Below, one piece after another: positions 1 through 5,342 of a DNA stretch of 7,269 nucleotides. The first letter of the stretch is position 1. Each line of letters opens with the position of its first letter. The notes below the pieces were generated by a model. That model was not told the origin of the DNA. It did not search any database and was given only the letters and a program-made list of their open reading frames with translations. The translations under genes were made by a program, and so were the position numbers. The DNA is from CAZKXX01 sp964556705 (GTDB taxonomy: Bacteria; Acidobacteriota; Terriglobia; UBA7540): positions 1 to 7,269 of the forward strand of contig CAZKXX010000137.1 in the NCBI GenBank assembly GCA_964556705.1, given 5' to 3'.

Positions 1-1
1 A

Positions 2-1327
2 GCGTCCTACCGCTTCGAGCGCGGCGCGGACATCGAAATGGCGCGCCAGGCGATCGACCGCACCGCGGCGCTGATTGCCGAGCGCGCGGGCGGCGAGGTG
101 CTCGCCGGCGTCGTGGACGTTTACCCGCGCAGACTTCCGCGCCCGCCGATCGTGCTCCGCCGGCGGGAAATTGCGCGCATTCTCGGCGCGGAAATTTCGG
201 GCGAAGAGGTCGAACGCATCCTGCGCGGGCTCGATTTCGGCGTTGAAGTGAGCGGCGCGGAGGGCTGGCGCGTCGCGCTGCCTTCCTTCCGACCGGACGT
301 CTCGCGCGAAGTGGACCTGATTGAGGAAGTGGCGCGTCACTATGGCTACGACCGGCTGCCCTCACGCCTGCGCCCCGCCCCGCCGCGCGTCGAAAGCGAT
401 GCGCAGCGCGAGAAGGAACATACGGTCACCGGAATTCTCACGGCGCTCGGCTACCGCGAAATCATTCCCAGCTCGCTGATTTCGCCGGAGGAGAACGCGC
501 GCTTTACGGACCGGCCTCCGGTCGAGCTCGCCAATCCGCTGAGCGCGGACGCGAGCGTGCTGCGCTCGACCGCCGTGCCGAGCCTGGTGCGCGCGCTCAA
601 GTGGAACCTCGACCGCGCGCGCGACGACGTGCGGCTCTTCGAGACTGGCAGGACGTACACGCCCGCGGGGGACGAACTGCCGCGCGAAGACCGCGTGCTG
701 ACGCTCGGCCTCACCGGCCGCCGTCGCGCGAAGTCGGTCCACGACGACGAAGCGCGCGCCGATTTCTTTGACCTCAAGGGCGATCTCGAAACGCTGTTTG
801 AAGCCTTCGAGCTTCCCGCTCTGGAGTTCGAGCCGAAAGGCTGCGCGTATTACGAAGCGGAGCGCGCGGGGCAGTTCGCAGCCGCGGGCGAAACGCTTGC
901 GCGGTTTGGCCGGCTCAGTTCGATTCTGGAGCGCGAGTACAAACTTCGCCAGCCGGTGTTCGTGGCGGAAGTGGACCTCGACCGGCTGCTCGCGGCGCCG
1001 CTCCGCGCGCGCACGTTCAAGCCGTTTTCAAGATTTCCCGCCGTCGAGCGCGACTTCTCTTTGGTCATTCCGGAAGGCGTTTCCTACGCGCTGCTGGCTG
1101 AGTCCCTGCGCGGCGCGGGCATTCCGGAACTCCACGACGTGCGGCCCGTGGACTACAACCCATCCGACAGGCTCCCGCCGGGTACGCTCCCGCCCCGGAC
1201 GTACAGCCTGCTGCTGCGCGCCAATTTCCAGAGCCACGAACGCACGCTGACGAGCGAAGAAGCGGAAGAGTTCGGCCGGCGGCTGCTCGCCGCGCTCGAG
1301 CCGCTCGGCGTCCGACTGCGAAGCTGA
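2..1327 (+). CDS. pheT: Phenylalanine--tRNA ligase beta subunit, C-terminal part (5' truncated by window edge)
   Basis: This is the beta chain of the cytoplasmic alpha2beta2 enzyme that charges tRNA-Phe. The reading frame is open from base 2 and gives 441 residues, so it enters from outside; a complete bacterial PheT is roughly 800 residues. The first residues read SYRFERGAD, a PheT hallmark. A B5 domain follows at about residues 46-125, with RREIARILG and the acidic EVDLIEEVAR…YGYDRLP segment that in the family binds magnesium. The B6/B7 synthetase-like core, catalytically inactive in this chain, spans roughly 130-340. The last 95 residues are an FDX-ACB anticodon-binding domain (FSRFPAVERDFSLV … YSLLLRANFQS … RTLTSEEAEEF). 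In that domain a proline-rich loop (SDRLPPGTLPPR) stands where many homologues have a short FxVYRG turn. The stop lies 16 bases before the next gene, so the two are probably co-transcribed. Identity is secure. Confidence 0.97.
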   Translation, partial: ASYRFERGADIEMARQAIDRTAALIAERAGGEVLAGVVDVYPRRLPRPPIVLRRREIARILGAEISGEEVERILRGLDFGVEVSGAEGWRVALPSFRPDVSREVDLIEEVARHYGYDRLPSRLRPAPPRVESDAQREKEHTVTGILTALGYREIIPSSLISPEENARFTDRPPVELANPLSADASVLRSTAVPSLVRALKWNLDRARDDVRLFETGRTYTPAGDELPREDRVLTLGLTGRRRAKSVHDDEARADFFDLKGDLETLFEAFELPALEFEPKGCAYYEAERAGQFAAAGETLARFGRLSSILEREYKLRQPVFVAEVDLDRLLAAPLRARTFKPFSRFPAVERDFSLVIPEGVSYALLAESLRGAGIPELHDVRPVDYNPSDRLPPGTLPPRTYSLLLRANFQSHERTLTSEEAEEFGRRLLAALEPLGVRLRS

Positions 1328-1343
1328 GGGAGGAGTTCTTTCT

Positions 1344-1610
1344 GTGAGTGACTGGCAGGAAAGCTTCGCGAAGCTGGAAGAGAAGATTCAGAAGGCCACG
1401 GAGCTTTTCCGCCAGACCCAGGCGGAAAACCGCCGCTTGCGCGAGGAAGTGGAAAAGCTGCGCGCCGACCTGAAAGACCGCTCCCAACACACCGACGGTT
1501 CGGACCGCGAGCTCGCGGCGCTGAAGCGCGAGCGCGAAGAGGTGCGCGCGCGGCTCGAACGGCTGCTCCGGCAGATTGACGCTTTGACAAAGCCGGAATC
1601 GGCGGGATAA
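1344..1610 (+). CDS. Small ZapB-like coiled-coil protein (88 aa)
   Basis: The protein is almost entirely a charged amphipathic helix. Heptad-like runs cover residues about 5-45 (FAKLEEKIQKATELF, NRRLREEVEKLRADL) and 52-82 (ELAALKREREEVRARLERLL), separated by a short polar break (DRSQHTDGSD). It has no signal peptide or membrane segment. The start is GTG at 1344, chosen because GGGAGGAG at 1328-1335 sits 8 bases upstream. It lies between pheT and zapA, 16 bases after pheT. Small coiled-coil proteins in this position are often annotated as ZapB-like cell-division factors or plain hypothetical proteins. A role with ZapA at the FtsZ ring fits the coiled coil and the neighbour but is inferred from context; coiled-coil similarity alone proves little. 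Its last codons overlap a good promoter for zapA. Confidence 0.85.
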   Translation: MSDWQESFAKLEEKIQKATELFRQTQAENRRLREEVEKLRADLKDRSQHTDGSDRELAALKREREEVRARLERLLRQIDALTKPESAG

Positions 1611-1611
1611 T
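1584..1611 (+). promoter_or_regulatory. Sigma70-like promoter at the 3' end of the coiled-coil gene, facing zapA
   Basis: TTGACA (1584-1589) and GATAAT (1606-1611) are separated by 16 bases, an almost consensus sigma70 pair. The -10 box overlaps the TAA stop of the upstream gene. The predicted transcript starts near 1618 and has a GC-rich leader of about 45 nt that can fold weakly (GCCC near 1627 with GGGC near 1637) before the zapA ribosome site. It would let zapA, and perhaps the downstream 6S RNA, be transcribed independently of pheT. Overlap with coding sequence means part of the match may be chance. Confidence 0.6.
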
Positions 1612-1661
1612 GAGGTGCGGGCGCCGCCCCGCTCGAGGGCGGGCGCGCGACGAGGTTGAAC

Positions 1662-1964
1662 GTGCCGAAGTCGCCGGAACCGATTCAGGTCGAAATTTAC
1701 GACCAGGAATATTCCGTGCGTGGCGAGATGGACGCCGCCTACCTCCAGCAGCTCGGGCGGTTTCTCGACGCGCGCATGCGAGCCGTCGCCGAGCGCACAC
1801 GCACCGTGGATTCGCTGCGCGTGGCGATTCTCGCCGCGCTCAACCTGGCCGACGAGTACCATCGGCTGAAGTCGAAGTACGAAAATGTCTCTGACGACGT
1901 GACGCGGCGCGCCGAGGCGTGCAGCGCGCTGCTCGACGAAGTCCTGCGGCGCAAGGCGAGTTGA
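1662..1964 (+). CDS. zapA: Cell division protein ZapA
   Basis: ZapA is a small cytoplasmic protein that bundles FtsZ filaments and stabilises the division ring. The 100-residue product has the family pattern: an N-terminal beta strand segment (IQVEIYDQEYSVRGEMDAAYLQQL), then an alpha helix with the signature DSLRVAILAALNLADEYHRL at about residues 47-66, and a C-terminal coiled-coil tail. The length is normal for the family. I chose GTG at 1662 because GAGG at 1652-1655 lies 6 bases before it. An in-frame TTG at 1656 would add two residues but abuts that ribosome site. A sigma70-like promoter lies about 50 bases upstream. A repeat and a probable 6S RNA follow; ZapA followed by 6S RNA is a recurring bacterial arrangement. 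Confidence 0.93.
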   Translation: MPKSPEPIQVEIYDQEYSVRGEMDAAYLQQLGRFLDARMRAVAERTRTVDSLRVAILAALNLADEYHRLKSKYENVSDDVTRRAEACSALLDEVLRRKAS

Positions 1965-1973
1965 AGTCGTGTT

Positions 1974-2086
1974 CTCATTCTGAGCCCCGACCGAAAGCGT
2001 CAGGGGCGAAGAACCGATGCCTTTTGAGGCCGAGATCCTTCGTCTCCCCGCTCCCGCGGTGCGGGACCGGGGCTCCTCAGGATGAC
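1974..2086 (+). repeat. Dispersed REP/MITE-like intergenic repeat with inverted ends and internal hairpins
   Basis: The left end CATTCTGAG (1976-1984) is an imperfect inverted copy of the right end CTCAGGATGAC (2076-2086). Inside are two stem-loops. One is CCCCGAC (1985-1991) with GTC-A-GGGG (1999-2006). The other is nested: CCCCG (2046-2050) with CGGGG (2068-2072), enclosing CCCGC (2053-2057) with GCGGG (2061-2065). The motifs CGAAGAA (2007-2013) and GATCCTTCG (2034-2042) also mirror each other. This is the pattern of a widespread intergenic repeat I recall from acidobacterial and other high-GC genomes (CATTCTGAG…CGAAGAA…GATCCTTCG…CTCAGGATGAC). No coding sequence is evident. It separates zapA from the RNA gene that follows. 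Copy number in the genome cannot be judged from one window. Confidence 0.6.
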
Positions 2087-2096
2087 CGTTTCAAGT

Positions 2097-2293
2097 TTAC
2101 GGAGCCGGCCTGCGAGGTTGGTGAAGGTTCGGAAGTCATTTGAACCAACATCGTCAGAACGGGAGCCCGGCTCGCTTCTCCGGTGTGCCGCCCCGACTTG
2201 TCGGGGAGGGCCTGAAGGAAGGCGGAGGGCACCCACCTGCTTCGGCAGGTTCGGATCACTCCGGGCCTCACGGCTGAGCGGGTTGCTCCGTAA
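2097..2293 (+). ncRNA. ssrS: Probable 6S RNA
   Basis: 6S RNA mimics an open promoter and sequesters housekeeping RNA polymerase, mainly in stationary phase. The stretch folds as a long closed rod. The ends pair perfectly over 9 bp (TTACGGAGC 2097-2105 with GCTCCGTAA 2285-2293). CCTGC (2109-2113) then pairs with GCGGG (2278-2282) with one G-U. A central open region carries a 5' hairpin (GTTGGT 2117-2122 with ACCAAC 2144-2149, or alternatively GGTTC 2126-2130 with GAACC 2142-2146). On the opposite side is a UUCG tetraloop hairpin (ACCTGC 2235-2240 with GCAGGT 2245-2250). The apical arm is capped by CCCCGA 2191-2196 with TCGGGG 2201-2206. The 197-nt length fits the class. CCTTTTT right after the closing stem could help end the transcript. 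The place downstream of zapA is the classic 6S position. No clear dedicated promoter is visible upstream. The class call rests on fold, length and synteny, not on a covariance model. Confidence 0.75.
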
Positions 2294-2307
2294 TCCTTTT
2301 TGAGTGC

Positions 2308-2342
2308 GCGGGGCGAGGGAGGCGCCCCTCTCTTCGCCCCGC
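2308..2342 (+). terminator. Strong GC hairpin after the 6S RNA; possible terminator
   Basis: GCGGGGCGA (2308-2316) pairs perfectly with TCGCCCCGC (2334-2342), and an inner GAGGG/CCCTC arm can extend the stem. No T-run follows, so it is not a textbook intrinsic terminator; it could be a back-up terminator, an RNA-processing block or a 3' end stabiliser. The remaining 2343-2433 is the leader of the metallophosphoesterase gene. In it I see a weak TAAGCT -10-like box at 2393-2398 without a convincing -35, and nothing else. Confidence 0.4.
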
Positions 2343-2433
2343 AATACGCTCCTCGCCGCCCGATTCCTTCCCGGAAAAACTCCGATTTGAAGTAAGCTGA
2401 AGGCTTGCGCGGCGGCAGCGCGAGAGGCCCGGT

Positions 2434-3228
2434 GTGAATCAAACCGTCAAAATCCTTTTCATCGGCGACATCTTCGGCCAGCCCGGCCGGCGCATCGTGA
2501 AGGAAACGCTGCCGCGGCTTCGCGAAGAGTTCGCGCCCGACCTCGTGCTCGCCAACGGCGAAAACGCCGCGGCGGGCTTCGGCATCACGCCCGCGCTGGT
2601 CGAAGAACTGCTCGACCTCGGCATCGCAGTCCTGACTTCCGGCAACCACATCTGGGACAAGAAAGAAATCCTTCCCTACCTCGCCGAGCACGCCGACGGC
2701 CGGCTGCTGCGTCCGGCGAACTATCCGCGCAGCACGCCGGGCCAGGGGCTCTACGTGGGCACGACTCCCGCCGGCCTGCGCTACGCGGTGATGAACCTTC
2801 AGGGGCGCGTCTTCATGCCGACGATTGACTGCCCCTTCCGCACCGCGGACGCGCTGCTCGAGCAGATTCCCGCCGACGTCCGCCTGCGCATCGTGGACGT
2901 CCACGCCGAAGCCACGAGCGAAAAACAGGCGCTCGGCTGGTATCTCGACGGGCGGGTGACGGCGGCGCTCGGCACGCACACGCACGTCCCGACGGCCGAT
3001 GAGACCGTGCTCCCGCAGGGGACCGCCTACATCACCGACCTCGGCATGACCGGACCCTACGATTCGATCATCGGGATGGAGAAGGAATCGGTGATGCGGA
3101 AATTCCTCGACCAGATTCCCGCGCGCTTCGAGGTCGCCAAAGGCGACGTGCGCTTCGCCGCCGTGCTCATCGAAGCCGACGCGGCCACCGGCCGCGCGCA
3201 GGCCATCCAGCGAGTCCTGCGGAAATAG
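2434..3228 (+). CDS. YmdB/TIGR00282-family metallophosphoesterase
   Basis: This 264-residue cytoplasmic protein belongs to the calcineurin-like family of Bacillus YmdB, a di-metal phosphodiesterase reported to act on 2',3'-cyclic nucleotides and to affect RNase Y-linked processes and biofilm behaviour. The metal-site motifs appear in order: GDIFGQPGR (about residues 11-19), NGENAAAGFG (41-50), GNHIWD (70-75), VDVHAEATSEK (152-162), GTHTHVPTAD (182-191) and the family-specific tail TDLGMTGPYDSIIGM. The length matches the family. The start is GTG at 2434, supported by GAGAGG at 2422-2427, 6 bases upstream, and by the hydrophobic first strand VKILFIGDIFG falling directly after it. In many relatives I recall an RNase Y gene (rny) just upstream; here a 6S RNA and hairpins occupy that place. 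The exact physiological substrate in this organism is unknown. Confidence 0.93.
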   Translation: MNQTVKILFIGDIFGQPGRRIVKETLPRLREEFAPDLVLANGENAAAGFGITPALVEELLDLGIAVLTSGNHIWDKKEILPYLAEHADGRLLRPANYPRSTPGQGLYVGTTPAGLRYAVMNLQGRVFMPTIDCPFRTADALLEQIPADVRLRIVDVHAEATSEKQALGWYLDGRVTAALGTHTHVPTADETVLPQGTAYITDLGMTGPYDSIIGMEKESVMRKFLDQIPARFEVAKGDVRFAAVLIEADAATGRAQAIQRVLRK

Positions 3229-3289
3229 GCGGCGGTTCGTCATGCCGCGTGGCGCCTTCAAATGGACCCCTTCTAACGCGGCCGGAATC

Positions 3290-3319
3290 TTGCTTTTTTC
3301 GCGCCGCGTGCGTTAAGCT
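3290..3319 (+). promoter_or_regulatory. Possible promoter for the superoxide dismutase gene
   Basis: TTGCTT (3290-3295) and TAAGCT (3314-3319) are 18 bases apart. The same TAAGCT box occurs in the ymdB-family leader at 2393-2398, which may reflect a local -10 preference. A start near 3326 would give a leader of about 120 nt before the dismutase ATG. The match is moderate and the preceding 3229-3289 shows nothing else recognisable. Confidence 0.45.
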
Positions 3320-3372
3320 GGATTTTCAGGGCAGGCTCAGGAGCCAGCACTCTTCACAGCCGACGAACGCCG

Positions 3373-3406
3373 GGCGAGGTTTTCCTCCCCGGGGCGGGAA
3401 ATCGCC
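3373..3406 (+). promoter_or_regulatory. Hairpin in the superoxide dismutase 5' leader
   Basis: GGCGA (3373-3377) pairs with TCGCC (3402-3406). After a two-base bulge, TTTTCC (3380-3385) pairs with GGGAAA (3396-3401) with one G-U. The loop contains CCCCGGGG (3387-3394). The structure ends 42 bases before the start codon and leaves the AAGGAGG ribosome site at 3438-3444 free. It could stabilise the mRNA or bind a regulator. I recognise no known riboswitch or iron-regulatory site. Confidence 0.35.
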
Positions 3407-3448
3407 TCAGCGTTTCTTTCGGCCAATTCGCAAGCTCAAGGAGGTTTC

Positions 3449-4060
3449 ATGCCGTTCTCACTTCCCAGTCTCCCTTATCCCGCCGACGCGCTGGAGCCAT
3501 ACATCGACAAGACGACGATGGAGATCCATCACGGCAAGCACCACAACGCTTACGTGACAAACCTGAACAAGGCGCTGGAATCGGCGGCGGACCTGGCCAA
3601 CAAGAAAGTGGAAGAATTGCTCGCCAGGAACTGCGCGGCGGTGCCGGAAAATATCCGCACTGCGGTGCGCAACAACGGCGGCGGGCATCTGAACCATTCG
3701 ATGTTCTGGACGATCATGGGGCCGAAGGCGGGCGGCGAGCCTTCGGGCAAAGTCGGCGAGGCCATCAAGAGCGCCTTCGGCAGCTTCGAAAGTTTCAAGG
3801 AAAAATTCACCGCCGCGGCCATGGGCCGCTTCGGCTCCGGCTGGGCGTGGCTCGTCAAGGACGGCGGAAAAATCGACATCATCTCCACCGCCAACCAGGA
3901 CAGCCCGGTCATGGAAGGCAAGTATCCCGTCATGGGGCTCGACGTCTGGGAGCACGCCTACTACCTTAAATATCAGAACCGCCGCAACGAGTACATCGCG
4001 GCGTGGTGGAACGTGGTCAACTGGGCGGAGATCGAAAGGCGGTTCGTTTCCGGGAAGTAG
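3449..4060 (+). CDS. sodA: Superoxide dismutase, manganese type (Fe/Mn family)
   Basis: The enzyme converts superoxide to H2O2 and O2 in the cytoplasm; no signal peptide is present. At 203 residues it has the normal family length. Metal ligands expected from E. coli MnSOD are all present: His27 (EIHHGKHHNAYV), His83 (GGHLNHSMFW), and Asp165 with His169 (DVWEHAYYLKY). The second-sphere glutamine sits in the C-terminal half (Gln150 in STANQDSP) and the N-terminal position is glycine (NNGGGH). That pattern marks the Mn-type rather than the Fe-type, although cambialistic metal use cannot be excluded. FGSGWAWLV and the C-terminal YIAAWWNVVNW are typical. The ATG at 3449 has a full ribosome site, AAGGAGG, at 3438-3444. 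The gene is a single unit ending in a strong shared terminator and converges on a haem peroxidase gene. Confidence 0.96.
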   Translation: MPFSLPSLPYPADALEPYIDKTTMEIHHGKHHNAYVTNLNKALESAADLANKKVEELLARNCAAVPENIRTAVRNNGGGHLNHSMFWTIMGPKAGGEPSGKVGEAIKSAFGSFESFKEKFTAAAMGRFGSGWAWLVKDGGKIDIISTANQDSPVMEGKYPVMGLDVWEHAYYLKYQNRRNEYIAAWWNVVNWAEIERRFVSGK

Positions 4061-4091
4061 TCCCCCGCGAAAAGTCCTTGCAGAAAGCCCA

Positions 4092-4132
4092 CGGCCCGAT
4101 CCCGCTCGCGCGGGATCGGGCCGTTGCTGTTT
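4092..4132 (+). terminator. Strong intrinsic terminator between convergent genes
   Basis: A perfect 13-bp stem (CGGCCCGATCCCG 4092-4104 with CGGGATCGGGCCG 4111-4123) with a 6-base loop is followed by TTGCTGTTT on the + strand. It ends the dismutase transcript. The stem is symmetric and lies just past the stop of the opposing peroxidase gene, so it can serve both directions, although the minus-side T-tract (TGGGCTTT) is weaker. Confidence 0.85.
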
Positions 4133-4147
4133 CACGGCACAGGCCGG

Positions 4148-5218
4148 TTACTGCGGAAGCTGCGGCATCGGAATTCTGTAGTCGGCGTCCAATTCCCTCA
4201 GGAAAGTGAGGAGGTCGTCGCGTTCTTCCTTCGTGAGCTTGGCGGGTTGCAAGTTGACGGCGTCGAGCCACGGGTTCTTGATTCCGCCGCCGAGCATCAG
4301 GTCCACGGCTTCTTCGAGCGTCTTGACGCTGCCGTCGTGGAAGTACGGCGCGCGTTTGCTGATGTCAACGAGCGTCGGCGTCTTGAACGCGCCCCGGTCT
4401 TTATCCACTTTCGTCACGTTGAAGCGGCCGAGGTCGGGTTCCTTCGCCTTCATCCCGATGCCGATGTTGTGGTACTGGAGGTCGGTCAGCAGCAGCCCGT
4501 CATGGCAGTTGGTGCACTTGGCCTTTTCCGAAAACACTTTGTAGCCGCGCTTGGCCTGCTCGCTCAGCGCCCACTCGTCGCCTTCGCGGAAGCGGATCCA
4601 GGCGGAGTTCTCGTGGTTCGCCACAATCGTCCGCGTGAAGGCGGCAAGCGCCTTGACCACGTTCGCTTCCGTGCAGGGTCCGCCGAAGACGGCCTGAAAC
4701 TCGCGCCGATAGCCTTCCAGCTTCTCGAGCTTCGCGCAGATGTCGGCCGTGGACGGCCGTCCGTCCTTGCCGGAAACGCCCATGTTGCCGCCCGTCCAGG
4801 CCGCTTTCACCTGCGCTTCGAGCGTCTTGGCGCGGCCGTCCCAGTAGAACTCCTGGTGGTAGCCGATGTTCCACATCGTCGGGCTCTTGCGCGGCAACTG
4901 AACGTTGTACGCGCCGATGGCTTTCGGCCGGCCGTCGGTCAGTCCGTGCTCTTGAAGATGGCACGAGTAGCAGGAGCGCGATTCGTCGCCGCTCAGCCGC
5001 TGGTCGTAGTAAAGCATGTGGCCGAGTTCCACTTTGGCCCGCGTCATGGGATTGTCCGGGGGAATCGCCATTTCCTGGTAGCCCTTGATCTGCGGCGGGG
5101 CCCAGGGAGCTTCGACGACCGGCTCCTCCCGCTTGCAGGCCGCGAGCAGGGCCGCGCCCGCTGCAACCGTGACGAGCAGACACACGCGCCACGGGCTTCG
5201 ATTCTGCGCTTGGAACAT
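4148..5218 (-). CDS. Di-haem cytochrome c peroxidase, MauG/CcpA family, lipoprotein
   Basis: This 356-residue protein should sit lipid-anchored on the outer face of the cytoplasmic membrane (or in the periplasm) and reduce H2O2 using electrons from a cytochrome, or act as a MauG-like oxidase. A type II signal peptide is clear: basic NRSPWR, a hydrophobic run, then lipobox LAAC with Cys28. Two c-haem sites follow: CYSCH (Cys83-His87) and CTNCH (Cys235-His239). Other family marks are FYWDGRAKTLEAQ (124-136), HNIGIG (250-255), DLGR and FKTPTLVDISKRAPYFHDGS (278-297). Met308 (EEAVDLM) lies where I recall MauG carrying its tyrosine ligand and CcpA its methionine, so a peroxidase-type role is favoured; this alignment is from memory. 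I chose ATG at 5218 because GGAGGG lies 6 bases upstream and it puts the signal peptide at the N-terminus; an upstream in-frame ATG at 5284 would disrupt that and precedes the promoter. Confidence 0.93.
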   Translation of the reverse strand: MFQAQNRSPWRVCLLVTVAAGAALLAACKREEPVVEAPWAPPQIKGYQEMAIPPDNPMTRAKVELGHMLYYDQRLSGDESRSCYSCHLQEHGLTDGRPKAIGAYNVQLPRKSPTMWNIGYHQEFYWDGRAKTLEAQVKAAWTGGNMGVSGKDGRPSTADICAKLEKLEGYRREFQAVFGGPCTEANVVKALAAFTRTIVANHENSAWIRFREGDEWALSEQAKRGYKVFSEKAKCTNCHDGLLLTDLQYHNIGIGMKAKEPDLGRFNVTKVDKDRGAFKTPTLVDISKRAPYFHDGSVKTLEEAVDLMLGGGIKNPWLDAVNLQPAKLTKEERDDLLTFLRELDADYRIPMPQLPQ

Positions 5219-5249
5219 GATTCGCCCTCCGTCAGGTGAGTCGCCGATA

Positions 5250-5278
5250 TGTTTAGCACTCCGCGCGCGGTTTTTCAA
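5250..5278 (-). promoter_or_regulatory. Sigma70-like promoter of the di-haem peroxidase gene
   Basis: Read on the minus strand, TTGAAA (5278-5273) and TAAACA (5255-5250) are separated by 17 bases. Transcription would begin near 5243 and leave a short leader of about 25 nt ending in the GGAGGG ribosome site. The spacer contains the alternating run CGCGCGCG, a possible binding or flexibility element. No OxyR-type site is evident. Confidence 0.6.
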
Positions 5279-5342
5279 ACCCAAGTCGGAAAATCAGAAA
5301 ACCTGAAATCTGCAGGCGCGATGAATACTGGTCCGCCCGTCA

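Noticed and set aside
1065..1862. A 265-residue minus-strand frame across the pheT end, the coiled-coil gene and zapA
   Set aside because: It crosses three well-supported plus-strand genes and has low-complexity Arg/Ala-rich translation.
1976..2086. CRISPR-like or tandem repeat array in the zapA-ymdB gap
   Set aside because: Repeats are inverted and hairpin-forming, with no regularly spaced direct repeats and unique spacers.
1919..2143. A small plus-strand frame from zapA into the repeat and 6S region
   Set aside because: It overlaps zapA out of frame and its translation is formed mainly by repeat and structured-RNA sequence.
2077..3261. A 394-residue open frame on the minus strand opposite the YmdB-family gene and the 6S region
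   Set aside because: It is antisense to a clearly conserved enzyme, its translation is rich in Arg/Gly/Ala/His typical of shadow frames in high-GC DNA, and it runs through the 6S RNA.
3458..4135. A 225-residue minus-strand frame opposite superoxide dismutase
   Set aside because: It is antisense to an unmistakable SOD and overlaps the terminator; no motif or ribosome site supports it.
4124..5239. A 371-residue open frame on the plus strand opposite the di-haem peroxidase
   Set aside because: The minus-strand product has two haem motifs, a lipobox, a promoter and a ribosome site; the opposite frame has no recognisable motif and is a GC-driven shadow.
5219..5284. N-terminal extension of the di-haem peroxidase to an upstream ATG at 5284
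   Set aside because: The extension would bury the lipoprotein signal peptide 22 residues inside and would start upstream of the promoter; ATG 5218 has a good ribosome site.
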